Source of the DNA: DASZFV01 sp035549075
GTDB taxonomy: Bacteria > Myxococcota_A > Polyangia > Fen-1088
Direction: 5' to 3'
DNA: 64,000 nucleotides
Assembly: GCA_035549075.1 (NCBI GenBank)
Contig: DASZRT010000148.1
Location: 1 to 64,000 of the forward strand
A model generated the notes under the pieces. The model ran no database searches, was not told where the DNA came from, and saw nothing but the letters and a program-made list of their open reading frames with translations. Of the stretch, positions 55,724 through 64,000 are shown piece after piece (the first letter of the stretch is position 1; the number at the start of each line of letters is the position of its first letter). Position numbers and translations under genes: made by a program.

Positions 55724-56166
55724 CGCGGCACGCTCCAGCCCGGCGCGACGTGGCCGACGACGAGCACGGTGAGCGCCGCCGCAGCCATGAACGTCAGCAC
55801 CGCCACGAGCGAACGGCGCGACCCGCGCGACAGCCCGCACACCCCGTGGCCCGACGTGCACCCGCCGCCGAGCCGCGTCCCGAACCCGACGAGCACGCCC
55901 GCGATGAGCAGCGGCGCCGGCGCCTGCCCCACGGCCGCGGGACGCGCGCCGACGAGCGCCGCGACGACGCCCGCGATGACCAACCCGACGAGAAACGGCA
56001 CGCGCGCGCCGCGATCGCTGCGCTCGCGCAGCGCGCCCGCGAGCACGCCGCTCACGCCGGCGACGCGCCGGTTCGCGAACCAGTAGACGCTCGCCGCCGC
56101 GCCGATGAGCGCGCCGCCGAGCAACGCCCGAAGCCATCCCACGTGCGAATCCATTTTGATGGACAT
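55720..56166 (-). CDS. YeeE/YedE-type transporter, first half (PmpA-like)
   Basis: 148 aa from ATG 56166, or 144 from ATG 56154. Four membrane helices and the signature FGTRLGGGCTSGHGVCGLSRGS, whose Cys is part of the sulfur-transfer path in YeeE proteins. Forms a pair with the next gene. A near-perfect 20-bp palindrome spans the first start codon, suggesting repression by a sulfur-responsive regulator; no such regulator gene is adjacent. Confidence 0.9.
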   Translation of the reverse strand: MSIKMDSHVGWLRALLGGALIGAAASVYWFANRRVAGVSGVLAGALRERSDRGARVPFLVGLVIAGVVAALVGARPAAVGQAPAPLLIAGVLVGFGTRLGGGCTSGHGVCGLSRGSRRSLVAVLTFMAAAALTVLVVGHVAPGWSVPR

Positions 56167-56176
56167 ATGTCTATCA
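56157..56176. promoter_or_regulatory. 20-bp near-perfect palindrome over the pmpA-like start
   Basis: TGATGGACATATGTCTATCA: 10-bp arms with one mismatched pair. It covers the first ATG of the PmpA-like gene, a position suited to a repressor operator. Confidence 0.55.
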
Positions 56177-56242
56177 CAACTTTTCGGTGACGACCCGCGC
56201 GTTCGAGGCGGCGCCCACGACGCCGCGTGCTAGAGCCGCCTG

Positions 56243-57220
56243 ATGCAAACGCGCAAGCTGGGCACGCAGGGCCTCGTCGTCTCGGAGCAAGGCCTCGGCT
56301 GCATGGGGATGTCCGAGTTCTACGGCACGCGCGACGACGCGGAGTCGCTCGAGACCATCGACCGGGCGCTCGAGCTCGGCATCAACTTCCTCGACACGGC
56401 CGACGTCTACGGCCCCTTCATCAATGAAGAGCTGGTCGCGCGCGCCGTGAAGGGCCGCCGCGACCGCTTCGTCATCGCCACGAAGTTCGGCAACGTGCGC
56501 GACGCCGCCGGCAAGTTCTTGGGCATCGACGGCCGCCCCGAGTACGTGCGCGCCTGCTGCGACGCCTCGTTGAAGCGCCTCGGCATCGAGACCATCGACC
56601 TCTACTACCAGCACCGCGTCGACCCGAAGGTTCCGATCGAAGAGACCGTCGGCGCGATGGCCGAGCTCGTGACGGCCGGCAAGGTCCGCTACCTGGGCCT
56701 GTCGGAGGCGGGCGCGGCGACGATCCGGCGCGCGCACGCCACGGCGCCCATCAGCGCGCTGCAGTCGGAGTACTCGCTGTGGACGCGCGATCCCGAGGGC
56801 GAGGTGCTCGCGACGACGCGCGCGCTCGGCATCGGCTTCGTCGCGTACAGCCCGCTCGGCCGCGGCTTCCTCACGGGCACCATCACGTCGGCCGAGTTCG
56901 GCGAGGGCGACCGCCGCCTGATCTTGCCGCGGTTCAAGGGCGAGAACCTCGACCGCAACCTCGTGCTCGTCGAGCGCGTGCGCGCGCTCGCCAACGAAAG
57001 GAGGATCACGCCCGCGCAGCTCGCGCTCGCGTGGGTGCTCGCGCAGGGCCAGGACATCGTCCCGATCCCCGGCACGAAGCGCCGCAAGTACCTCGACGAG
57101 AACGCCGCCGCCTCGGACGTTACGCTCACGCCCGCCGAGCTGGCGACGATCGACGCCGCGCTGCCCAAGGGCGCGGCCGTCGGCGACCGCTATCCCGACA
57201 TGAGCGCCGTCAATCGATAG
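56243..57220 (+). CDS. Aldo/keto reductase
   Basis: 325 aa, ATG 56243. Complete catalytic tetrad: Asp51 and Tyr56 (LDTADVYG), Lys81 (IATKFG), His124 (YYQHRVD), with the C-terminal NADPH-binding segment IPIPGTKRRKYLDEN-like. Reduces carbonyl compounds with NADPH; substrate not predictable. Transketolase begins 17 bp downstream, so the two may be cotranscribed. Confidence 0.94.
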   Translation: MQTRKLGTQGLVVSEQGLGCMGMSEFYGTRDDAESLETIDRALELGINFLDTADVYGPFINEELVARAVKGRRDRFVIATKFGNVRDAAGKFLGIDGRPEYVRACCDASLKRLGIETIDLYYQHRVDPKVPIEETVGAMAELVTAGKVRYLGLSEAGAATIRRAHATAPISALQSEYSLWTRDPEGEVLATTRALGIGFVAYSPLGRGFLTGTITSAEFGEGDRRLILPRFKGENLDRNLVLVERVRALANERRITPAQLALAWVLAQGQDIVPIPGTKRRKYLDENAAASDVTLTPAELATIDAALPKGAAVGDRYPDMSAVNR

Positions 57221-57237
57221 TGATAAGGTCCCACGCC

Positions 57238-59280
57238 ATGACTGCGAAGGCACTCCCCAAGGACATCCTCTCGAAGGCGGCGACGATCGCGCGCGGCCTC
57301 GCCATCGACGCCGTGCACGCGAGCCAGAGCGGCCACCTCGGGCTCCCGCTCGGGTGCGCCGAGATCGGCGCCGTGCTCTACGGGCACGCGCTCTCGCACT
57401 GCCCCTCGCACCCCGAGTGGCTCAACCGCGACCGCTTCGTGCTGTCGGCGGGCCACGGCTCGATGTTCCTCTACTCGTGGCTCTGTCTGTCGGGCTACCA
57501 CGACATCACGATCGACGAGATCAAGCGCTTCCGGCAGCTGCACTCGAAGACGCCGGGCCACCCCGAGCTCGGACACGCGCCCGACGGCGTCGAGACGACG
57601 ACGGGCCCGCTGGGCCAGGGCATCGCCAACGCCGTCGGCATGGCCGCCGCCGCCAAGATGGCCGAGGCGCGCTTCAACACGGAGGAGCACAAGATCTTCG
57701 ATCACCACGTCGTCTGCCTCGCGGGCGACGGGTGCATGCAGGAGGGCGTCGCGCTCGAGGCCGTCGAGTTCGCCGGACATCACAAGCTCGACAACCTCAT
57801 CCTCATCTACGACGCCAACAACGTCACGCTCGACGCCATGGCGCTCGAGACGCAGAGCCTCGACGCCGCCAAGCGCTTCGAGGCCATCGGCTTCGACGTG
57901 CAGACGGTCAACGGCCAGGACATGGACGGCGTCTATGCGGCCTTCGAGCGCGCCAAGCTGGCGGGGAGCGGCAAGCCGCAGCTCATCATCGCCAAGACGC
58001 TCATCGGCAAGGGCATCCCCGAGGTCGAGGGCACGCAGAAGGCGCACGGCGAGGCGGGCGCGAAGTTCGCCGAGGCGGCGCGCAAGAACCTGGGCCTGCC
58101 GCCCGAGCCTTACTTCGTCTCCGACGAGGTGAAGGCCTTCTTCGCCGCGCACGCCAAGGACCTCGACGCGGAGTACGCGGCGTGGGCGAAGACCTTCGAG
58201 GCGTGGAAGGCCGCGAACCCGAAGCTGGCCGCCGAGCTGGCCGTCGCGCGCGCCTACGCGCACACGGTGCCGGCCGACACGAAGGCGCGCACGCCCGACA
58301 CGGCGACGCTGCTGGCGGCGATCCCCGAGTTCCCCGCCGACGCGAAGCTCGCGACGCGCAAGGCGGGCGAGACGGTGCTTCAGCCGCTCGCGGCCAAGGT
58401 GCCGCTGCTCATCGGCGGCAGCGCCGACCTCTACGGCTCGACGCTGAACTACATCGGCAAGAACCCCGAGGACGACTTCAAGCCCGGCCACCGCGGCGGC
58501 CGCAACATCCGCTTCGGCATCCGCGAGCACGGCATGTGCTCGATCATGAACGGCATCGCGGCGCACGGCGTGTTCCGGCCGAGCGGCGCGACGTTCCTCG
58601 TGTTCGCCGACTACTGCCGCGCCGCGATCAGGCTCGCGGCGCTGTCGCACTTGCCCGTCATCTACGTCTTCACGCACGACAGCGTGGGCGTCGGCGAGGA
58701 CGGCCCGACGCACGAGCCGGTCGAGACCATCCCCGGCCTGCGCGTCATCCCGAACCTCGACGTCATCCGCCCCGCCGACCCCGAGGAGACGGCGGGCGCG
58801 TGGGTCGCGGCGCTCGAGCGCACCGACGGGCCGACGCTGCTGGCGCTCACGCGCCAGAACGTGCCGCTGCTCGCCGAGATCCCCGTCGCGGCGCGCCGCG
58901 AAGGCGCGCTCAAGGGCGGCTACATCGCCAAGAAGGAGACGGCGCCGCTCGAGCTGATCCTCCTTTCGGCGGGCAGCGAGCTGCAGCACGCGCTCGCGGC
59001 GGCGAAGACGCTCGGGCCGGGCACGCGCGTCGTCAGCGTGCCGTGCTTCGCGCGCTTCGATCGCCAGCCCGCGGCGTACCGCGACGAGGTGCTGCCGAAG
59101 ACGTGCCGAAAGCGCGTCGCCGTCGAGGCGACGGTCTCGTCGACGTGGGCGAAGTACGTCGGCCTCGACGGCGCCGTCGTCGGCATCGATCGCTTCGGCA
59201 TGTCGGCGCCCGGCGCCACGATCATGAAGGAGCTCGGCATGACGCCCGAGCACGTCGTCGAAGTGGCGCGCGCACTCTAA
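57238..59280 (+). CDS. tkt: Transketolase
   Basis: 680 aa, ATG 57238 (AAGG 9 nt upstream). Transfers two-carbon units between sugar phosphates in the pentose-phosphate pathway with thiamine diphosphate. Features: SGHLGLPLG, TTGPLGQGIANAVGMA, thiamine-binding GDGCMQEGV, FGIREHGMC, THDSVGVGEDGPTHEP and RPADPEE, all at normal spacing; length matches bacterial transketolases. The upstream open frame overlaps the aldo/keto reductase and is a shadow. Confidence 0.97.
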   Translation: MTAKALPKDILSKAATIARGLAIDAVHASQSGHLGLPLGCAEIGAVLYGHALSHCPSHPEWLNRDRFVLSAGHGSMFLYSWLCLSGYHDITIDEIKRFRQLHSKTPGHPELGHAPDGVETTTGPLGQGIANAVGMAAAAKMAEARFNTEEHKIFDHHVVCLAGDGCMQEGVALEAVEFAGHHKLDNLILIYDANNVTLDAMALETQSLDAAKRFEAIGFDVQTVNGQDMDGVYAAFERAKLAGSGKPQLIIAKTLIGKGIPEVEGTQKAHGEAGAKFAEAARKNLGLPPEPYFVSDEVKAFFAAHAKDLDAEYAAWAKTFEAWKAANPKLAAELAVARAYAHTVPADTKARTPDTATLLAAIPEFPADAKLATRKAGETVLQPLAAKVPLLIGGSADLYGSTLNYIGKNPEDDFKPGHRGGRNIRFGIREHGMCSIMNGIAAHGVFRPSGATFLVFADYCRAAIRLAALSHLPVIYVFTHDSVGVGEDGPTHEPVETIPGLRVIPNLDVIRPADPEETAGAWVAALERTDGPTLLALTRQNVPLLAEIPVAARREGALKGGYIAKKETAPLELILLSAGSELQHALAAAKTLGPGTRVVSVPCFARFDRQPAAYRDEVLPKTCRKRVAVEATVSSTWAKYVGLDGAVVGIDRFGMSAPGATIMKELGMTPEHVVEVARAL

Positions 59281-59391
59281 GGTCTCTCGACGCTTCAGGA
59301 ACGTGACCCGGTTCGGGCGCGGTCATCAGGAAACTGATTGGCCGCGCCGCGCGGGGCCCGCGAACGCGCGTTTCCGACGGGCGTAGCGCCT

Positions 59392-59407
59392 TGGCACGCA
59401 CAATGCT
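59392..59407 (+). promoter_or_regulatory. Sigma-54 (-24/-12) promoter
   Basis: TGGCACG-caca-ATGCT differs from TGGCACG-N4-TTGCW at one base, keeps the essential GG and GC at correct spacing, and is preceded by a pyrimidine as in the consensus. It lies about 53 bp before ATG 59460, leaving a leader of about 43 nt with GGAG. Confidence 0.72.
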
Positions 59408-59459
59408 CCTGCGTCGGAGGGCAGCACGTCCCTCAACTTATTCACCACACGGAGCCTCC

Positions 59460-60656
59460 ATGTCGTTCAAACGCCTCTCGCTCGGCCTCGGGTTCCTCGC
59501 CGTCGCGCTGGCCGCTCCCGCCGCGCGCGCGCAGGACTGCAACACCACCACGGACTGTCAAAAGGGCTTCACGTGCGAGATCGTCCCGGTGGCGCCGCCG
59601 CCGGTCGCCCAGCCGGAGCCCGCGTGCAAGGAAGGCTCGGTCTGCCCGGTAACCGACGTCGCGAACGCGGGAACGACGGCGACGACACCGGCCTCCGCCG
59701 GCACGTGCGTCGAGGCCGACTGCAAGGTCGACGACGACTGCGGCACGGGCATGGTTTGCCACTCGGAGTCGTACCAGGCGTGCTCGGGCGGCACCGCGAC
59801 GACGTGTCCCGCGGACGTGCCCGACTGCAAGCCGATCACCGTGTCGGACCCCGTGTGCACGACGACGAAGGTCTCGAAGTGCACGTACAAGTGGCAGCTG
59901 CCGTGCAACGTCGACAACGACTGCGGCGACGGCTTCACGTGCGCGCCGACGATCATCGGCTACTGCTCGGGCTCGGGCGGCACGCCCGTCGCGGCCGGCA
60001 CCTCGGGCTCGACGTCGCCCGGCAACTCCGGCTCGGGCGGGTCGGCGACCAGCGGCGGCGCTTCCGGCTCGGGCGGCTCGAGCGGCTCGATGGCGCCGAG
60101 CTCGGGTGACTCGATGTGCGGCACGATGACGTCGTTCCCCGGCACCTGCACGCCGAAGGCGACGACCTGCGGCGTCGACGCGGACTGCCCCGCGGCGTGG
60201 ACCTGCCAGACGGTTTACTACCGCACGGCCGATCCGGGCACGACGGTCAGCAGCCCGCCGACGACCGGCGGCGCGAGCGCGAGCGGCGGCGCCAGCGGTG
60301 GCACGACCGCGTCGTCTCCGCCTTCGACGACGACGCCCGCGACGAAGGCCTGCGTCTCGCCGTTCGGCGGTGGGTACGGCATCGGCGAAACGGCCGGTGG
60401 TAAGGGTGACACCACGTCGACGCCGCCCACGGGCGCGGGCGGCAGCGTCGGCACGGTCAACAACGGCGGAACGACGCCGACGACGCCGGGCGCGACCAAT
60501 GGCCCCACCGGCTCGGGCAACACCGGCACGGCGACGGACGCGTCGTCGACGCCGCCGAGCGCGGGTTGCGCCGTCGGCGGCGGCGCGGGCCGCTCGTCGG
60601 CGGGCCTTCTGCTGCTCGGCGCGCTCGGCCTGCTGATCGCGCGCCGTCGCCGATGA
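59460..60656 (+). CDS. Surface protein with MYXO-CTERM-like sorting signal
   Basis: 398 aa, ATG 59460 with GGAG 5 nt upstream. Signal peptide (LGLGFLAVALAAPAARA), a Cys-rich region (residues about 23-185) with repeated DDDCGTGMVC/DNDCGDGFTC units, Gly/Ser/Thr linkers separating further Cys units, and a C-terminus with Cys, a hydrophobic helix (GLLLLGALGLLIA) and RRRR, the tripartite layout of MYXO-CTERM sorting signals. Such proteins are processed and moved to the cell surface in Myxococcota. Expression is probably sigma-54 dependent. Confidence 0.87.
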   Translation: MSFKRLSLGLGFLAVALAAPAARAQDCNTTTDCQKGFTCEIVPVAPPPVAQPEPACKEGSVCPVTDVANAGTTATTPASAGTCVEADCKVDDDCGTGMVCHSESYQACSGGTATTCPADVPDCKPITVSDPVCTTTKVSKCTYKWQLPCNVDNDCGDGFTCAPTIIGYCSGSGGTPVAAGTSGSTSPGNSGSGGSATSGGASGSGGSSGSMAPSSGDSMCGTMTSFPGTCTPKATTCGVDADCPAAWTCQTVYYRTADPGTTVSSPPTTGGASASGGASGGTTASSPPSTTTPATKACVSPFGGGYGIGETAGGKGDTTSTPPTGAGGSVGTVNNGGTTPTTPGATNGPTGSGNTGTATDASSTPPSAGCAVGGGAGRSSAGLLLLGALGLLIARRRR

Positions 60657-60690
60657 TCCCGACGCACGTGTAGCGGCCGCCCCCCGGCCG

Positions 60691-60727
60691 ACCGCCGCGA
60701 GGCTTCGTCCTCGCGGCGGTTTTTTTG
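60691..60727 (+). terminator. Rho-independent terminator
   Basis: Stem ACCGCCGCGAGG / CCTCGCGGCGGT with a short loop and a run of seven T, directly after the MYXO-CTERM-like gene. Confidence 0.93.
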
Positions 60728-60772
60728 CGCGCGAAGCTCGGCGCGCGTGACGCCTGCGGGTAGAGTCGGCGC

Positions 60773-61837
60773 GTGAACCGCGTGCGCTTCGAGCTCCCCG
60801 CAGCACCCCATCTGCGCGGACGCCGCGCCGAGCTCGCGACGCTCGCGCGCGCCCTCACCGTCGGTCGGTTGCCGCGGCTCGCGCTCGTGGGCGGCGGCGG
60901 CAGCGGCAAGTCCGTCCTCGCGGCGTCACTCGCGCACCGACTGGCGCCGCGCTTCCCCGGCGGCGTGTCGTGGTTTCGCGTAGGCAACTGGGATCACCGC
61001 ACGCTGCTGCAGATGGTCGCGCTGCAGCTGGGCGCGCCGCGCGAGCCGCTCGTCGCCTCGGTGCGGGCCGGCCTCGCGGCGCGCGGGCGTATGCTGATCG
61101 TCCTCGACAACCACGAGAACGATCGCGCGATGGCGCGCTTTCTCGACGAGCTCGACGGCGTGCCCGTGACGTGGCTGATCACGGCGCGGCGCTGCCTGCT
61201 GTCGGGCATGGCGATCTTCCCCGTCGTGCCGCCGCTCGTGCAGGCACGCCGTGACGCGTTCCCCGCCGTGCGCGCGCTGACGCGCCTCTTGCGCTGGAAC
61301 CCGCTCGCGCTCGACATCGCCGACGCGCTCGTGACGACGCGCGCGACGACTGTCGAAGCTTTGCGCCGTTGGTTGGCCGCCGAAGGCGTCGAGCGCGTGC
61401 GCGTCATGGTCCACGAGGACGACGTCGCCGAGGTGCGGCTGCTCGTCGAGTGGGCGTGGGCGCGGCTGCCCGCCGACGCGCGCCGCCTGCTCGTCGTGCT
61501 CGCGAGCTGCCCGGGTGACTCGATGGACGCAAGGTCGATGGCGGCGCTCGCGCGCGTGCGCGGGGGCGCGGCGCTCACGCGGCTGCGGCGCTGGCGGCTC
61601 GTGCAAGAGCCGGCGCCGGGCCGCTTCGCGCTCCACGCCGTCGTTCGCCACGCGCTCGCCGGCAAGGGCACCGTGGCCGCCGAGCGCTACTTCGCGCACT
61701 ACGTCGCGCTGCTCGAGCGACACCCCGGCCGCTTCGCCGCCGAGCAGTCGCACGTCTTCGCCGCGATGGATCACGCGCAGGCCGCGTCGTCGCTGCACAA
61801 GATCCTCCGCGTCGAGGCGCTGCTCGGCGAAGGGTGA
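60773..61837 (+). CDS. Orphan STAND/NB-ARC-type NTPase
   Basis: 354 aa from the GTG at 60773. P-loop GGGGSGKS at about 45, Walker B LIVLDN, a TARR sensor-like motif and WNPLALDIA in place of the GLPLAL motif, followed by a winged-helix-like region (HAVVRHAL). There is no N-terminal effector and no C-terminal sensor repeat, unlike typical STAND proteins. TAGAGT at 60761-60766 lies 6 nt before the GTG. Function unknown; a remnant or regulator is possible. Confidence 0.82.
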   Translation: MNRVRFELPAAPHLRGRRAELATLARALTVGRLPRLALVGGGGSGKSVLAASLAHRLAPRFPGGVSWFRVGNWDHRTLLQMVALQLGAPREPLVASVRAGLAARGRMLIVLDNHENDRAMARFLDELDGVPVTWLITARRCLLSGMAIFPVVPPLVQARRDAFPAVRALTRLLRWNPLALDIADALVTTRATTVEALRRWLAAEGVERVRVMVHEDDVAEVRLLVEWAWARLPADARRLLVVLASCPGDSMDARSMAALARVRGGAALTRLRRWRLVQEPAPGRFALHAVVRHALAGKGTVAAERYFAHYVALLERHPGRFAAEQSHVFAAMDHAQAASSLHKILRVEALLGEG

Positions 61838-61839
61838 GG

Positions 61840-63564
61840 TCAGCGCGCGCCGGCGCGCGCGTTCTCGAGCGCCTCGAGGCCGGCGAGCGCGTCGGGCTGA
61901 TCGGGCGCGAGGCGAAGCGCTTGGCGGTAGTGCGCCTCGGCTTCGACGAGGTGGCCCGACTCGAGCAGCGCGTTCGCGAGATCGACGTGCGCGATCGCAT
62001 CCCGGGGTTGCAAACGAAGCGCCGCCGTCTCCTCGGCGATGGCCTCGGCGAACGCGCCCCCGCGCGCGAGCAGCGCACCCAGGTTGACGTGCGCCTGCGC
62101 CGCCGTCGGATCGAGCGCGAGCGCGCGTCGGTAGCTGGCGACGGCTTCGTCGAGATCGCCGCGCGCATCCTGCGTGACCGCGAGGTTGTAGAAGGCCGTG
62201 CCGCGGCGAACGTCGTTCGATGGACCGCCCGTCGGCAGCGCCGTCACGACGGCGGCGACGACGACGAGCGACGCCAGGCCGGCGAGCGCGACACGGGGCG
62301 GTCGCTCGCGGGCCAGCTCGAACATCCGCGCGACGCCCGCGGCCGCGAACAGCGCGAGTGGCGGGTAGAGCGCGACACGGTAGCGGCCGAAGATCACGAA
62401 CGGCACCGTCGCCGCCGCGAGCCCGCCCACGACGAGGTACAAGATCGCGACGCGACGCCGCGCCGGCCACGAAGCGACGAGCCCCGCCGCCGCGAGCGCG
62501 GCGAACGTGCCGAAGCCGAACAGAGTGGCGCCGAGGCGCACGACGAGCGACGCGTCTGCATAGACGAGGATCTCGTCGGAGTCGGGGATCTCGCGCGCGC
62601 TCCACAGCAGGCGCCACTTGCGCGCCGTCAGCCGCGCCCAGTCGCCCGGATGCGCGCGCATCCAAGACCACGCGCGCGACGACCAGTAGGACGAGACCTC
62701 GCGTGCCGTGAGCTCGTGGCCGGCAGCTCGCTCGGCGATCTCGACGGCGTCGGCGTGCTCGCTCGCGACGTCGGCGTGGCCGGGGCGCAGCGGCACGTAG
62801 GTGCCGTCGGCGTCGGCGTGGTTGCCGAGGTAGAAGTTCGCGCCGAACTGCGACGTCGTCAGCACGAGCTCCCCCCCGACGGCGCGGTTCCGCAACGCGA
62901 CGGGCATGAGCACGAACGCGCCGCCGACGACGAACGCGGCGACGGCGCGGACACGCGCGCCACGCTCGAGCACGGCGACGAACGCCACGCCCAACAGCGG
63001 GAACAGCAACAGCGCGTTCTCACGCGCGAGCGCGAGCGCGCCCAAGACCGCGCCCGACACGAACGCCCAGCGCAGGCGCGACGCGCCCTGCCCCGTCACG
63101 ACGCGCGACGCGACGTCGAGCAACGCCGCCGTGAGAAACAGATCGAGGCTCGCCTTGTGCACGAGCGCGCCGAAGAACAGACAAGGTCCCGACACCGCCA
63201 CCAGCGCTCCCGCGAGCAGCCCAACGCGACGGCTGAAGAGCCGCGCGCCCGCCGTCGCGACGAGCACGCACGTCGCCGCCCCGAGAATGGCCTGCACGAC
63301 GCGCGCGACGAGCGCGCCGTGCCCGAACACGGCGTACACCGCGGCGAGAAAGTACGGGTAGAGCGGCGCCGAATAGAAGACGTCGTGCCCGACGACGTCG
63401 CGGCGGATCTCGTCGGCCCACGCGTCGTACACGACGCTGTCGCCCACGAGCGTCGTCAGGAACGGCGTGCGCGCGAGCGCCGCGAGCACCGCGAACCGCA
63501 GCCCGAGCGCCGCGACGAACAGGACGGCGAGCGCCAGCCCGGGCCGTCGCTCGCCTTCCTTCAC
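61840..63564 (-). CDS. GT39-like membrane glycosyltransferase with C-terminal TPR
   Basis: 574 aa from the GTG at 63564, overlapping the upstream dehydratase stop as GTGA. About ten membrane helices in residues 10-440; the first periplasmic loop contains DSVVYDAWADEI, with the acidic residues expected of ArnT/PMT-type (GT39) polyprenyl-sugar transferases. The last 130 residues are TPR repeats (AFYNLAVTQDARGDLDEAVA, AHVNLGALLARGGAFAEAIA, AHVDLANALLESGHLVEAEA). Transfers a sugar on the outer face of the inner membrane; acceptor unknown. Confidence 0.87.
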   Translation of the reverse strand: MKEGERRPGLALAVLFVAALGLRFAVLAALARTPFLTTLVGDSVVYDAWADEIRRDVVGHDVFYSAPLYPYFLAAVYAVFGHGALVARVVQAILGAATCVLVATAGARLFSRRVGLLAGALVAVSGPCLFFGALVHKASLDLFLTAALLDVASRVVTGQGASRLRWAFVSGAVLGALALARENALLLFPLLGVAFVAVLERGARVRAVAAFVVGGAFVLMPVALRNRAVGGELVLTTSQFGANFYLGNHADADGTYVPLRPGHADVASEHADAVEIAERAAGHELTAREVSSYWSSRAWSWMRAHPGDWARLTARKWRLLWSAREIPDSDEILVYADASLVVRLGATLFGFGTFAALAAAGLVASWPARRRVAILYLVVGGLAAATVPFVIFGRYRVALYPPLALFAAAGVARMFELARERPPRVALAGLASLVVVAAVVTALPTGGPSNDVRRGTAFYNLAVTQDARGDLDEAVASYRRALALDPTAAQAHVNLGALLARGGAFAEAIAEETAALRLQPRDAIAHVDLANALLESGHLVEAEAHYRQALRLAPDQPDALAGLEALENARAGAR

Positions 63565-64000
63565 CACACGAAGTTCTCGCGGAAGTGCCGCACGAGCTTG
63601 CGCAGCTCGTCGTCGAACACGCGCACGGGCTTCCAGCCGAGCCGCGCGACGCGCGCGTTCGACATCGCGTAGCGCACGTCCTCGCCGATGCGCACGTAGT
63701 GCGTCTTGACGAGCTCCTCGAACGGCCGCGGCGGCGCGCCGTCGAAGAACGCGTCGACGATCGCGCGCACGACCTCGAGGTTCTTGGCCTCGTGCGCGCC
63801 CGGCAGGTTGTAGATCGCGTTCTCCGCGCCGTCGTCGATGACCTTCATGAGGCCCGCGACGAAGTCCTCGACGTGCAGCCACGTCCGGCTCGTCGAGCCG
63901 TCGCCGTGGATGGGCACGGGCTTGCCGAGGCCGAGGTACTTCACGGCCTTGGGGATGAGCTTCTCGGGGTACTGCCCGACGCCGTAGTTGTTCGACGGGC
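63561..64000 (-). CDS. NAD-dependent sugar-nucleotide epimerase/dehydratase (partial, RmlB-like)
   Basis: About 146 C-terminal residues; the N-terminus, NAD site and YxxxK motif lie beyond the right edge. SNNYGVGQYPEKLIPKAV, GKPVPIHGDGSTSRTWLHV and EDFVAGLMKVI match dTDP-glucose 4,6-dehydratase and close relatives. Coupled by GTGA overlap to the membrane glycosyltransferase, so a polysaccharide or lipid-linked sugar pathway is likely. Exact sugar cannot be read from this fragment. Confidence 0.9.
   Translation of the reverse strand, partial: PSNNYGVGQYPEKLIPKAVKYLGLGKPVPIHGDGSTSRTWLHVEDFVAGLMKVIDDGAENAIYNLPGAHEAKNLEVVRAIVDAFFDGAPPRPFEELVKTHYVRIGEDVRYAMSNARVARLGWKPVRVFDDELRKLVRHFRENFVW

Overview
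The window is very GC-rich (roughly 70% by eye) and looks like a chromosomal segment of a Myxococcota bacterium, most likely class Polyangia. The indicators are three Hanks-type Ser/Thr kinases (one a kinase-AAA-TPR giant, one with the HRDVSPHN catalytic loop), an AgmX/PglI-type C-terminal domain, a protein with a MYXO-CTERM-like tail, and about a dozen secreted proteins or lipoproteins carrying long Gly/Thr/Ser linkers. There is no rRNA, tRNA, transposase, integrase, CRISPR array or plasmid function; nearly everything is chromosomal regulation, envelope and metabolism.

Layout. 1-4.4 kb: NAL-repeat lipoprotein translationally coupled to a kinase-AAA-TPR regulator that runs off the left edge. 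4.5-8 kb: leuA (without its usual C-terminal regulatory domain) divergent from a LysR regulator, then a small conserved protein and a metallophosphoesterase. 8.2-13.3 kb: Gly-linker proteins, a membrane Ser/Thr kinase and two small envelope proteins. 13.6-15.3 kb: YceI divergent from a second LysR regulator. 15.4-20.6 kb: a metal-uptake-like run (His/Cys small protein, barrel protein, ZnuA-type binding protein without permease or ATPase), a NarK-type transporter and another barrel protein. 20.9-25 kb: a 959-aa multiheme DUF1111 protein and an FHA plus degenerate GGDEF protein. 25-26.1 kb: a lower-GC patch with a frameshifted Cys-rich gene. 26.2-34.8 kb: Gly-linker surface proteins, a divergent DUF1592/DUF1552 pair and a small diheme cytochrome. 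34.8-39.9 kb: a FliA-like sigma factor and a probable iron-regulated run (cytochrome c, DUF1111 diheme protein, imelysin-like lipoprotein, cytochrome P460-like lipoprotein, barrel-like protein) with two good Fur-box matches lying on the start codons. 40-46.1 kb: secreted esterase, AgmX-type protein, malectin-domain lipoprotein, large EF-hand/membrane protein. 46.1-55.3 kb: third kinase and a dense signalling block (histidine kinases, STAS protein, sigma-54 activator, NarL-type response regulator). 55.3-64 kb: PmpAB-like sulfur transporter halves, aldo/keto reductase, transketolase, a MYXO-CTERM-like protein with a strong sigma-54 promoter match, an orphan STAND NTPase, a GT39-like/TPR membrane protein and a sugar-nucleotide dehydratase running off the right edge.

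Cross-cutting signals. Eleven genes have a -10-like hexamer (mostly TANNNT) only 6-9 nt before the start codon and almost no Shine-Dalgarno sequence, suggesting frequent leaderless transcripts; one 20-bp gap appears to serve two divergent leaderless genes from a shared symmetric -10. Four gene pairs are joined by the same 4-nt GTGA overlap. These signals, the start-codon Fur boxes and the NAL-repeat/kinase pair are the most interesting observations; the rest is typical of a myxobacterial chromosome.
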